Below are positions 31,950 through 43,690 of a stretch of 64,000 nt of DNA, in pieces. The stretch's first letter is position 1; the number at the start of each line of letters is the position of its first letter. The notes below the pieces were generated by a model. That model was given only the letters and a program-made list of their open reading frames with translations, was not told the DNA's origin and did no database searches. The position numbers and the translations under genes are program-made. Location: positions 7,267,001 to 7,331,000 of the forward strand of contig NC_064039.1 of the NCBI RefSeq assembly GCF_932526225.1. The letters run 5' to 3'. This stretch comes from Nematostella vectensis (taxonomy: Eukaryota; Cnidaria; Anthozoa; Actiniaria; Edwardsiidae).

Positions 31950-34900
31950 AACAGACGGGACAGTAAAATAGTCCCTGATGATCCCGAATTTGTGTTCAAG
32001 TAGCAGGCCATATATTTACGCTTAGCGACTTATCCATTGTCACGTTACGCGGTATCTTCGAAACCACAAACACAACGGATTTACCCGGCTGTAAAAACGG
32101 CATGGGGAAGTTCTCCGCACCTGAGGCAGTTAATACTGTGGAGTTATCGTTAAAGTCTTTGCTATAATCCGGCACATATGAATAGAGCCGCGTCCATCTG
32201 TACACAACTCGTCACGCTGAGCCTTGTGTGTTGTGTAACAACACCGTATGGTAATGCAGTACGAACGAAGGTCGATGGACCGCACTCTAAACAGCCTCGA
32301 ACAGTCTCTCACGCGGACTAGGTTTAATTAGTGACAACTGCAAACAAAAATTAATCAATTCCCGCAGCTATAGCATAAATTAACAGTAAGTAAATGGTCT
32401 GACTTTTCGTAAGTCAAGTGCTCTGCCGCCTGTGGGGGTCCTGTGGTGGGGAAACAACCGGAAATGGGAAAATTTGTTTACAAGCCAGACAAATGCACAG
32501 AAAATATGATTAATGCTAGCACGCAGTATGTTGTTCTGTTGCCTTTGATCCCATTCATTGGGCTAATCTGAGACCTTGGATCACTCAAAGTTGTTTGATC
32601 TTATACTTTACGCATTATTAATTGATCATTCGTTCTTTTATTGTAAACGAGAATCGATAGCCTATATGCTCCCCAAGACGGCGGTAGAAATTCTTGTTAT
32701 TTGCTAACCCACTGCAGGGGAGAATCCTAGAATGCTTATCAACACCATGAAGAAAACTTCACGCATTTTCACCCGCCTACACTTGCGAAATCATATCATA
32801 ATAATGGAGCTTAATTTAAAATCGTTATGGACCGACAAGGGGATTTTCGGCAAAATTTTAATCGTTCCATCAAAATAATTACAGAGTTTACTATCAAAGT
32901 TGGGATAAAAGGGGAATATAAGCAATAATTTTTTTTTTCTATTAAAAAGAAAAAGAAAAAAAATTGGGGGGAAATTAGAATTCGCCAAAAAAAAAATAAT
33001 GATAAACTAGCGACACCTTATTGAGGCCGATTCTAGGCGTTGAAATCACTGTATTTTTATTATACTTTTTCAAACCTGGAAATGAAAAGGAAAGAATCCA
33101 AAGATTCAAACACGAAGCCACCACTTTTAGACTGAAAATACACAACCAACAGTAATTACATAAGGAAGCAAAGGAAAGTCTCGACAGAAAATAAACCTTA
33201 TAAAATACATAGCGCCAATAATATAAGTATACTGGCCGCCTTGTCATGAAAAAATCTAACAAAAATGGAACAGGCGATAGTCACGCCAAACAATAGGAAA
33301 AAACGGAACAGGTGAATGATGTTTTGATACTGAGTTTTGATTATTTTTCACAGTACCAGTATTTGATCTCATTCCGGTTGAAATGAACCATAAACAACTT
33401 TCTGTATGGGCGGGGGGCTCTAGAATGGTGCAGAGAAAAAAAAATAATTTGAGGAGAATAGCTAAAAATAATTCCTGTTAACACGCGTTAACCGTTAACA
33501 CCCTGCACATATGAAATGACTTTTTTTTAAGGATTACCTCACAAGGCGAAGTTTGATAAAAAAGTACACAATGTACACAGTATCGAAATTGATGCAATAA
33601 ACGCATACACAAGCTTAGTACAATCAGCTTCGGAACGAGGTTTCTTCAATAAGGGCCTTCATATTGAAACAGGATCAACCAATAAAAAAAGCAAATATAA
33701 TGAACAAAGTTTCAAAGATAACAACTAAAGACCGATACAAATGTGGATACTCAAATTTTACAAAAGCAATTAAAGCATAAAAAGTAAAAAAATAAGGATA
33801 TTCTTTTCAGCATTCCTTATATCACGCCCGTTGCATTTCCACATTCTCCCTGTGATATTTACAGAACGCCGTCAATACCATACACACGCATTACCGGGGT
33901 TATGCAACACTCACATGTACAACAGACAATGGCTTACTTACCCTTTACCCAATTGCCTGTTTTTAATCTCAAGACAGAGTACATTTCAAGAGTTAATGAA
34001 ATTCCAGGATAAACGTTCTTGGGGAAAAAAGATTTCTTGAAGGTGTTGAATCAATCGAATATGGGTTACTTATCAAAACTAGGAACACATCTTGTACGTG
34101 GAAGACTTATTTATAATGAGACAGATTACTAAACTAAAGGCAGAAGAGAAGTGGACTGAAAGAGCGGCGAGAAGGAAAGGTTTTTTGTGTTTTTAAAAAC
34201 ACGCCAGCACAAAGACAGGCCCTTAGTAACTTTCTGTGGGATAGGCCAACCACAAAACCAGCAGATCCCTCTTCCAGTGAGTCTGTAACAGGTCAATTTC
34301 CCATGTCACGTCTGTTCTTTCGCATGATAGAAACAAAAGCTGTGCTAGCAAGGCAGAAGGCTATTTCTAGAGGAAATGTCCCGTTGAATAGACAAAAAGA
34401 AAACACCTCACTCAAACTGTCGCCTGATCAACATCTTGTCTATTGGGTCTGTATATGCATCAATTATTGTAAAAGACTCAGATATATCTGTCCTTCCTTG
34501 AGACGTACATTTTCATTTTACCGGCAGAAATCCAAATATTGAACTCCAGTTATCGAGGGAGAACTGCTAATACAAAGACAAACTCCGAAAAATAACAATA
34601 AAGAAACACGCCATCTCAGAATGTTGCAATGATTTTACTTAACAGTAATAAAAATATTAATGATTGAACAGGCCAGCTACAACTTATAATTTGTGTTTCC
34701 TATATATAATCCTATACATAAATTAAGATATACTGTTGACTTTTCCTTGATCTAGGAAGAAAAGGCATAAGGCTCATCACATACAGCCGCTTCCTTGCTG
34801 GCTCTTCGCCCCTTATGTACTTTGAGACAATACTTTGATTTCTAACAAATATTATTTTTGATATTCGTGATTACTCCTATATACTCTGCTTGATTCCATC

Positions 34901-35655
34901 TCTGCGTGCTTTGGGGTAATAAAAACTAGGGAAGACTGATCTGCTTTTTACATCTCAGTTATCATCAATTTCCAATTTGTGAAGCTGATGGCTTAGAAGC
35001 TGCTCTGATTGTCACTGGTAGAATGAAAAATGAAGAAAAAATATGTCAAGCTAGAGACGATATAGAAAATGGAATACAGTAAAAGACAGGAAGAAAGATA
35101 GAAAGAAAATAAAAAGGGTGCATTTAGGGAGATCAAAGCCAAATAGTGGATAATTTACACCTATCAATGAAATGATTTGTTGGCAAGTGAATCTAAATGT
35201 AGAAGTCACATATTCTGAATTGCTTTCAAATTTCTAATAAAAGGGATTGATTGGTTAATTGATTGGATGGTTATAATATTTGGCTTGTTCACTAAAGTTT
35301 AGTTTTTTTGTCATGGCAAAGGCGCCATAAAACAAATAAAATTAAGTTAAGTTAAATGAAAACAAACAAAGTTAACTCCATTCTATGGAATGGTCAATTG
35401 ATATGTTACCCCCAGGCTCATTAACAAATTAGACTACAGTAAATCGAATTCAATCCATAGTTGTCTTAAAGAATACAATCAAATTCACAACTCTTCAGCA
35501 TTCCGTTTTTGAATAATTATGCAACAAAATAGAATTCCCTCAACATTTGAACATGTTGAGTTAAAACTTTGGTTAACCTACCTAGCCTATGGATTACTCT
35601 AAATGTGTGGACCATTTTAATTACTGAGCTTGTCTAGTTGGTCTTATACCCCAAT
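31950..35655. other. Intergenic region between cyclase and myotrophin-like gene
   Basis: The first few hundred bases (to about 32330) probably contain the 5' UTR exon and promoter of the minus-strand cyclase, because its first coding exon opens just after an acceptor. Elsewhere I see no supported gene. Open frames such as 33831-34040 and 34303-34542 have no recognisable domain. Confidence 0.35.
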
Positions 35656-35662
35656 AACAACA

Positions 35663-38600
35663 CTATGCGCTATTAAGTACAGTGTGTACCTTAGCACCAT
35701 GGGATTTGAGCAGTTCCTTTATCTCACTATTATCCGCAGAGGTGATGTAGGGGGAGCCATCGGGACCAGTACCATTGGCATTTGCTCCCTGAAAGACAAA
35801 TCATCTTTCATAAACCAAAAACATGAAAACTCTGTCTATTGCAAAGAATAGTCCATTTCTAAGAAGAACACTACTGGCAGATTATGAAAAGGGAGGGAGG
35901 GGACGAATAAGGAAACAAATCAAGAAAGGACAAGACAAGATAATGGCTGGGTAGCCTTCCAATCCAATGCTGCCTCTTAACTGCCTATGTAGACAAAGCT
36001 ACAATATAAATAGATTAAGGTCATTAAAAATACCACAGTTGAATAAATGATCATAATAACACAGATAAATTATCCAAAAAGGGATTTTTGATGGCATACA
36101 TTAAATGGAAAATTACTATACATATGAAATAGACCATCAAATGGCCACACTTTTGACAAGGGCATTATCATAAAAAGATCATACCTATTTCAAAATAAAC
36201 ATTAAAATCATTATGTATCTATTCCATGGCTAAAAATGACTGTATGAGTCTGTGTTTTTACAGTTACGGTAACAATCTTCATTTTACAGCTAGACAATTA
36301 TAAGTTTTGTCATATTCTTTAAAAAAATAAAACCTTTTTCCTTTTAAACACACTTTTTTCTCAAGATTCCAGCTTGATACCAGTACTCTACAAATAATGT
36401 CATAATTATTTCTTTTAAATTTAGGGTCTATTGAGCACATTTCAAAAGAGTATATATCTTCACTTGTAGAGAGCTGGAATCATTAAGCCTTTGTGTAAGT
36501 GCTTTAGTGCCTATACAGTAATTCAATGAAAATAAAACATCAAATATACAGTATCCCATATCTTACCTTCTCCAGTAAGAACTTGGCACAGGACACATGC
36601 CCTTCACATATGGTGTCAAACAAAGGCTCAATGCCATTAGTGTCCTTCACCTGGTGAATAAAGTACTCGAATAAGCCATAACAAGGCATTAAGCCAATTT
36701 TTATGTGTCGATGAAGTGTAGAGTGAGCAAATATGGCAATTTTTATGTGTCGATGAAGTGTAGATGGAGCAAATATGGCAATTTTTATGTGTCGATGAAG
36801 TGTAGAGTGAGCAAACATGGCAATTTTTATGTGTCGATGAAGTGTAGATGGAGCAAATATGGCAATTTTTATGTGTCGATGAAGTGTAGATGGAGCAAAT
36901 ATGGCAATTTTGATGTGGCAGTTGTAGTTATCAAAAAGATAGCAGGATTGCTTTTTCTCTGCAATTAAAAATTGTCCCACATAAAAAAACTGTTTTAGTG
37001 TAGATGGGGCATTATGTTTATCACAATTAGAAGAACCATGCCCTGTACTGGGTAGTATTAAAGACACTTGTGTGATGAATCTTTTTTTGCCTAAAATTCA
37101 AGCAAATTTAATAAATGCAAATTTCAGTAGCAAGGTTAAGCCTCTCTTGATAACTTCGAAATTTAATCCATTCCATAGTACAATAAAATGGCTCTGTTCT
37201 ATTACATTGAACATGAAACGATCTACGGGTAATGATACATATTATAGCGAAAATACTGTGATAATACATTTCAATATTCAAAATAACTGTTATGCAGTAT
37301 TACATATAGCTTGTTTTGAGTTTTGAGTTTTATTTTGCATTGAATCACCTAAATACATATTTAAAACTTCTGAGAACTAATGGGGTACCCTTTCAAACCC
37401 ACTTACATTGACATCTGCACCACTCTCTACAAGTTTCTGAATTACGTTTAGGTGGCCATAATCAGATGCTACGTGAATAGGTCTTCTGCCATTAGAGCCA
37501 AGTGGCTTGTTAGGATCTAAACCCTAAAAGAGAATAGCTTCATTAATAAAAATTGAAAGATATGTTTGGATCTTCAGTACAATGGTGGAAAGTAGTCATG
37601 AGTTTGCTTGGTAGATAACAGAAACCTCAATAAATACTAAATTCCTTCTACTTCATGTATTGAGCTTAAAGCTAATGCCAAATTATACAATCATCAATCA
37701 TGGCCATTAAGTGTAAGAAAGAACCAATTTCCCTGCTACCTGCACTGTAGGATTTTGGATTGTAGAATGCTGAATGCAGCATGAAAATATAACAACACAA
37801 AACCCACTTTCACATACAGTAGCAATAAAACCAAATCAGTAATACTTCTTTACTTCACCATTATGTGCAGAAATGCTTATCACAGCAGCTTCCCACCTCC
37901 CATAACAAGGTTGTTTTAATGCAGCAGGCACGAAAAAAAAAGTGTTTGCATCGCGAATTCCAGTACCAGGGCAGTAGAATGTGAAGCCTGCCCAAACACT
38001 ATCATCACAAAAATGGTACCAGTATTGTGCCTGGAAATTTTGATTGGTTCTTTTGTTCAGACAAAAATGGATCCCAAAGCCGTATCACATTTTGATACCT
38101 GATTTTCATACAGTAACATAACAATTTATTACTTGGGGTGAAACTCAAAACAGAGTATGTGAAAACTAGAGTGATTATGAGGCAAACCGTCAATAATCTT
38201 TCTGCGCTGTCCAATCAGAAGCAAGCTCTCAAGCTATTTTTTTAGAGATGCGTGGCTTAGATTAAAAAAATTAACTTACAGTATATACGCCTCCCTCTGA
38301 ACAAAATACATTGGATTGGTAATGATGGGGGTTCATATGTGTTACAAAATTCAATTTCCATCAACTGTATTCTAAGAGGTTCAGTTATATGTGTATGCTT
38401 ATTGTGGGGCGGGGAAATATTGTATATGGGGTCTAAAAGGAGGGGGTAGCCCAAATAAGATGAGGAAGATAATGGTGAAAATTTAAAGAAATAAAAATGG
38501 CAAGTTCATATTGAGAGAGAAGGATCTATAAAAAATGAGAATAGAAAATATCGAGGGTAAAATTATGTTGGGAGCCTTAAATATAAGTTACTCAGTGCGT

Positions 38601-39145
38601 GCGTGAGATCAATACTTAAGATCAATAGAGCATAAGTGAAAATAAACAGACAATATTGAAGATAATCCAAAAACATGCAGAATATCTATTAACTTAAACA
38701 GCACAAAAGCCAGCATTATCGAGTAAAAATCTTGATAAAACTAGTCAATTATAGTTTCCACACTAGAAAACATACGAATTAGTCCTTGACTTGAACCTCA
38801 GACAGACACTAACATGAACAGGAGTGCGATTGCTCTTCAGACCACTCCATGACGAGCTTCGTAAATATAGTAATTGCATTCGCTTTGATTCAGACCTGAT
38901 TCTATTGAAAAAAATATCTAGTTTTTTTTTGTCGCACATCCAATTCAAAATCTGTATGTTGGTGTTAATGTTTTGAGATGTCGCGCCAACTACGTGTTTT
39001 GATGCAGAACAGTATTTAGCACGATAGCTTAACTTCCTACGAATGTAGTTATTTTTATGTAATGACACCTACATACCTTCTTTAATAGCTCATCAATCTT
39101 ATCCATATCTGCGTTTTGGAAAGCCCACCGTATTTCCTCAGCCAT
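35663..39145 (-). CDS. MTPN-like: Myotrophin-like ankyrin-repeat protein
   Basis: Four minus-strand exons join in phase: 39145-39077, 37523-37407, 36650-36567, 35788-35663, giving 131 aa (myotrophin is about 118). Every intron is phase 0. The N-terminus MAEEIRWAFQNADMDKIDEL resembles the myotrophin start. Exon 2 is a full ankyrin repeat (GRRPIHVASDYGHLNVIQKL). Exon 3 holds the next repeat with EGHVSCAKFLLEK, close to the myotrophin signature EGHVSCVKLLL. Exon 4 completes a third, degenerate repeat (DGSPYITSADNSEIKELLKS). Myotrophin/V-1 binds the barbed-end actin capping protein and limits capping. That role is assumed from the family. The start follows an open 5' leader in the same frame, and the chosen ATG is the one matching the family. 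A minisatellite lies just upstream of the exon 3 acceptor. Confidence 0.85.
36705..36910. repeat. 42-bp minisatellite, 5 units, in the myotrophin-like gene
   Basis: Units of gtgtcgatgaagtgtagatg followed by gagcaaatatggcaattttt lie in intron 2, about 55 bp upstream of the exon 3 acceptor. The 42-bp length keeps frames open on both strands, so the open frames there are artefacts. Confidence 0.85.
37080..37400. other. Intron 2 sequence of the myotrophin-like gene
   Basis: No additional exon needed or seen. A plus-strand open frame at 37072-37326 is without domain. Confidence 0.3.
37530..39070. other. Intron 1 of the myotrophin-like gene
   Basis: About 1.55 kb of AT-rich intron. No supported feature within it. 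Confidence 0.4.
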
Positions 39146-39429
39146 TTTGCAAATATTGAGAGCTAATCTCGCGGAATTCAAAGAAGAGAAATCACTTGTG
39201 TCGCCGTCTAGCACAACCCACAGCCGGACAGCGGTATCTTTAATGTGCCTAGGCCTACGCTGTAAATCATCCACAGAAAGACCAAAATGTATCGTGAGAA
39301 TACACGTGGAGAGGAGAAAGGGAGGAATGACTGAATGTAAAGAAGGAATAGAGGTATATATAAGATATTGTTGCTGCTTCGGGTATTTGGCGATAGAAGC
39401 TAGAAGTTTTCCATAGCACATACATCATA

Positions 39430-40010
39430 TCAGTTCTTTCTCTCTTTAATGGTGACCAGAATGACAAAAGGATGAAACTTGGCTAAAAAAAACCCCTTAG
39501 ACCCTAACTAACAAATTGGAAGGGGTGCCCAAGATAATCTCCCCAGGGACCCACTCTAGCCGGCGACAAAGTTTGTCAAATATCACGATTTTGGGTACAA
39601 GTGCCTCAATGGTGCTAGCCTGCTTGCAGGCGGTACCATATCAAGAAAATTAAGCCCAAAATTGTCGTTTTTTGCCAAACGCGGTCATTTCCATATAAGA
39701 AAACTAATATATCCCTTATATGCAAAATCTGCTTGATTCTTGTATTTTTTAAGGTGAGCGAACCCCAGGGGCTTTGTAAACTTTATGACTTGTAACCAGA
39801 AGAGAAAAACAGTTACTGTGACCATCTTTAGTTAGTTGAGAAGGTCCCTGAAAAGAAACTTTTAAAAAGTTTCCTCGGTACCAGACCCCCAAAACGACAA
39901 CGTTTTCTTCATATGTCGGTGTTTTTAACGCGGAAAACCCTCTCCGTTTCGGTGATCGGATGCCCTGACTCCGTTTTTCCGCTCACCCCTAGGAATCACG
40001 CGGCATATAA
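39430..40010. other. Intergenic stretch upstream of the myotrophin-like gene
   Basis: No supported gene. It probably includes the promoter of the minus-strand myotrophin-like gene. The last part borders the retroelement remnant. Confidence 0.3.
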
Positions 40011-40461
40011 TACAAGATCGCGCCCGTTCACCGAACAAAAGAGCAAAATGCACGAGCTGATAGAGGGTCCGTGACAGGAACCGAGATGGTGGCAGCTGAT
40101 TTCATTGCCGTAGGGTATGGAGACAGCTTCGGGGAAGCGTCACGTGATCATGACAGGAACCTGCACCGATGTGACGAGCGAAACGTCCGGTTGAATCCGG
40201 ACAAGATAAAGTTGAGAAAAAAGTGCTGTTCATAGGGCATGTCGCCTCGGACCAGGGTCTGAGAGTAGATCCCGACAAAGTCAAAGAAATCACAGAGATG
40301 CCTACCCCTACCGACAAGGCAGCAGTACAGCGACTGTTGGGTCTAGCACAATATCTAGCTAAGTTCCTCCCGCACCTGTCAGACCTGACGAAGCCCTTGA
40401 GGGACTTGACGCAGAAAGAGGCTGACTGGGTGTGGGATAGCCCTCAGCAGACCGCGATGAA

Positions 40462-40539
40462 GAATCTAAAGGCAGCCATCACGAGGACATCAGGTAGTAT
40501 CGCAACACTGATGTCCTGGTGATGGCTGCCTTTAGATTC
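40462..40539. repeat. Perfect-looking hairpin inside the gypsy remnant
   Basis: Positions 40462-40493 and 40508-40539 are inverted copies (gaatctaaaggcagccatca against its complement, one mismatch in the arm) around a 14-bp loop. It sits at the RT/RNase H boundary and replaces expected coding sequence, so it looks like a foldback or template-switch scar. Confidence 0.85.
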
Positions 40540-42283
40540 TCCATCAGCTTGGATGAAGAGGTTACTCTTCAATGCGATGCATCTCAGACAGGTTTAGGGG
40601 CAACGTTGATACAAAACGACCAGCCGGTCGCATATGCCTCCCGAGCCTTAACCTCAGCGGAGACCCGACGCACACAGATCGTGAAAGAGGTACTAGCAAT
40701 TGACTTTGCGTGCGATCGGTTTAACGCTTACGTGTATGGGCCGCACAATGTCAACGTCGAGACAGAGCACAAGCCCCTGGAACCCATATTCGTAAAGCCT
40801 CTAGCGTCCGCTCCACAGCGACTGCAACGTATGCTTATGCGCTTGCAGAAAACAGCCTACAAGTAAGTACAAACAAGGGAAAGACACCCTAAGCCGCGCT
40901 TATCTTCCAGAGGTTTAACGCATGCGAATTTAAGTAAGCTAGAAGAGGTCGGTCAGAGAGCGGGACTTGCAGTCACAGCGGAGCGATGGCAGCAACTGAA
41001 ACATGCAGCGGCTGATGATCCGGTGCAGCAGGTCATAAGAGAAGTCATCCTTCGCGGGTGGCCTGAGACGAGACGAGATGCCCCGGAATGTGATCATGCG
41101 TACTTTGATGTAAGGCATGAGCTAACCCCCCAAGATGAGCTGATTTTCAAAGGGAAACAGCTAACTAATATGCCTCGCACATTGGCATAGATGGTTGCAT
41201 ACGCAGGGCCAGGGACACCCTGTATTGGCCTCGGATGGCCACCGAGATCAAAGAGTACGTGGCTAAATGCGATATCTGCCTAACACATAGCAAGAGTCAA
41301 GCAAAAGATCCGATGAGGCCGCACGAGTTCGTGGCGCGGCCATGGTCTAAGGTTGCGGCTGACCTGTGTAGTTTGGACGGACGGGTGTTTAGTGGTTATT
41401 GACTACTACAGCAATTACATTGAGGTGGCTCGCATTAGCGCAGTAACTTCAAGGTCAGTAATCAAAGCGTTAAAAGCTTTCTACGCACGATTTGGAATTC
41501 CCGAATGTCTGGTCAAAGATAATGGGCCTCAGTTCAGTGCAGCTGAGTTTGCGGTATTCGCGAAGACATGGGCGTTTGAGCAAAAGACCTCATCCCCGAC
41601 ATATGCTCAATCCAATGGTAAGGCGGAGAATGCCGTACAGACAGTCAAGCGGCTCTTTAAGAAGTGCAAAGCACCTGGGGTATCCGAGTTCCAGGCTCTT
41701 CTTTACTGGCGAAACACTCCGACAGTAGGAATTGGAACCAGCCCGGCGCAAAGGCTAATGGGCCGTCCATGCAAGACTCTCCTTCTAGTGATTGGCGGGC
41801 TCGCTTTCTGCAGCCGCAGCATTCGACAGAAGAAGAGACTCGTCGGCTGATCGGAGCTAAGGAACGACAGCGACACTACTTTGACCAGCATGCTAGGCCT
41901 CTACCTCCAATCGGAGTTGGAGAATCGGTGCGCAAGAGACTCCCAGGGGAGAAGACCTGGAGAGCAGGCACATGTGTAGGGCAAGCTGGGCCGAGGAGCT
42001 ACGAGGTGAAAGTGGGAGATGGTACCTACGAAACCGGCGGCAGGTGATACAGGTACAGGCAGGACTGAGACGCGAACCATGGAAACCATCCCAGACCAAG
42101 CACCCGTGGCAGATGACGAGGAAGAGGACCCTCTTGCTAATGGTCTAGCACCGGCACAGAATGAACCAAGGAGATCCCAGCGTGCTGTTAGAACCCCGGC
42201 TTGGATACAGGACTATACAGCAAAGTAAACCTGGTCTGCACCGGGTCCATTTTTACACTTACAGGACTTTCCTACATAAACAT

Positions 42284-42299
42284 AAGGGAAAAGGAAAGA
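42284..42299 (+). other. Polypurine tract of the gypsy-type element
   Basis: A purine-rich run (aagggaaaaggaaaga) abuts the LTR start, as expected for the plus-strand primer of reverse transcription. Confidence 0.65.
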
Positions 42300-42506
42300 T
42301 GTAACAATATTGTTATGTTCAGTTAGTGATTTGTTATTAGTGATTTTGTTATGCAATCAGTCACTCTCACACGTGCCCCGGATATCACAGTAATGATATA
42401 TGACACCGGGGTCAGTTTGTAAATAGCCAGAACATGAATAACACACACGAATCGACCACGAATCCTGAATAAAGCCCATAGAAACTCTGACTAGCTTTTC
42501 GTTACA
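42300..42506 (+). repeat. 3' LTR of the gypsy-type element, 207 bp
   Basis: It begins TGTAAC and ends GTTACA (inverted termini TG...CA), directly after the polypurine tract, and holds AATAAA near 42469. No matching 5' LTR is found in the window, and because the element is truncated a target-site duplication cannot be tested. Confidence 0.75.
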
Positions 42507-42639
42507 AAAGCCCTTGGCTAAATTACTAAATTCAGCCGAAAGTCGTTCTGCAGTGTGATGAATATCACTCCAAAATATTGTCCATACTTCTATCTATGGG
42601 AAGTCTTGCTAAATACCTTTGCATACCATCCCATAGTCC

Positions 42640-42775
42640 ATCGCAAAAAGCCTCACCTATTATCCATCTCAAGTAGCCTCACCCATAATCCCTTTCACGC
42701 CACCCCATAATCCATCATACGCCACCCCAAAATCCTTTGCATGCCACCCCATAATCCATCGAGATCCCAATATTG
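42640..42775. repeat. Small imperfect 27-bp tandem repeat
   Basis: Four to five units around gccaccccataatccatc with neighbouring tgc/acg variants. Confidence 0.6.
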
Positions 42776-42779
42776 TGGA

Positions 42780-43685
42780 CATATCCTATACGAGCTTTTT
42801 GAAAAGGAAAGTGTCAGAGAAAAAAACTTAACATGTCTAAGAGAATTTTGTTCCTTGGGAAGCTTTTCAATACAAGATAGCATACAGCAGTATATTCCTC
42901 TTTGTTTATTAATGGTGACTTTAATTAAGGTGTGTTATGATAAACTTTAGATCTGCCAGTATTTAAGAAGTGCTTGCTATTTATATTTTCATTGTGAAAC
43001 ATTTTTATTTATTTACAGGAAGATATGAGTACAGGTGTATCTAGGAAGATAAAACTGTACTAAACATCCCACATCCCAAGCCTCCCCTTCTTACAAATGC
43101 CTAGACATGGTTTTCACACCGGCCAAACGATTAGCAGATTATTTTATGAACCATCATCTTATGGGGCACTTTTTCCCGGAAAATCCCCAAATCCCCATAT
43201 GGAATTTTATCGTCAGAATTATTATACAATAGTATGCTACTACAACGGACACGGTTGAGACAAAGATCTCTTGTAGAATTTGCGCCAGTATAGGAAAAGT
43301 AAAAAGAAATATTATTAGTCTTTAAAGAATTTTGTGATTTGTTTCAGGTGAATCAATATTTAACAGTCCGCAAACAGTCAATACGAACTTTGAGTGAACA
43401 AAACTAACACTACGCTGCTAGAGCACGATAAATCGATAAAAATGGAATTTTCTGCTCATGTTTACATCATCTTATGGGAATCCTTTCTAAAGCATATCTT
43501 CCCCAGGCAGTGAATGTGATAGCTTCCTAATTTACCTGCTCTTTGGATGAAGTCCCACACCTAGAATCTTCTATCTGTAGTACTATGTTTGTACCACAGA
43601 TACCATAGTGAATAGAATAATTTCTCTTTTCTAGCCGATGTGCCTTTTTGTGATACATTATGTTTAAATAGTTCAAATATTTGGA
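42780..43685. other. Downstream region of the Cys-loop receptor gene
   Basis: It lies 3' of the receptor stop codon at 43691 and probably includes its 3' UTR. No other gene is supported. Confidence 0.35.
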
Positions 43686-43690
43686 TCCTC

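Larger units (their letters stand above)
40018..42506 (+). mobile_element. Decayed Ty3/gypsy-type LTR retroelement, 5'-truncated
   Basis: Remains of a pol gene lie in plus-strand order: end of reverse transcriptase (40018-40500, with LFIGHVAS and LLGLAQYLAKFLPHL), RNase H (about 40540-40866, with LQCDASQTGLGATL), the zinc-binding part of integrase (about 41180-41300), and the integrase core (41353-41760, with an Asp, then DNGPQF and a later Glu). The order RT-RNase H-integrase is that of Ty3/gypsy. Frameshifts and stops break it in several places (for example around 40070, 40500, 40866 and 41400), and gag, protease and the catalytic RT half are missing. It is a dead copy. A 3' LTR follows at 42300. 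Confidence 0.88.

Noticed and set aside
31996-32312. Two minus-strand open frames directly upstream of the cyclase start
   Set aside because: They show no H-NOX homology and are not in a phase that joins the first coding exon, which opens with an acceptor 2 nt before the ATG. They are more likely UTR or intergenic.
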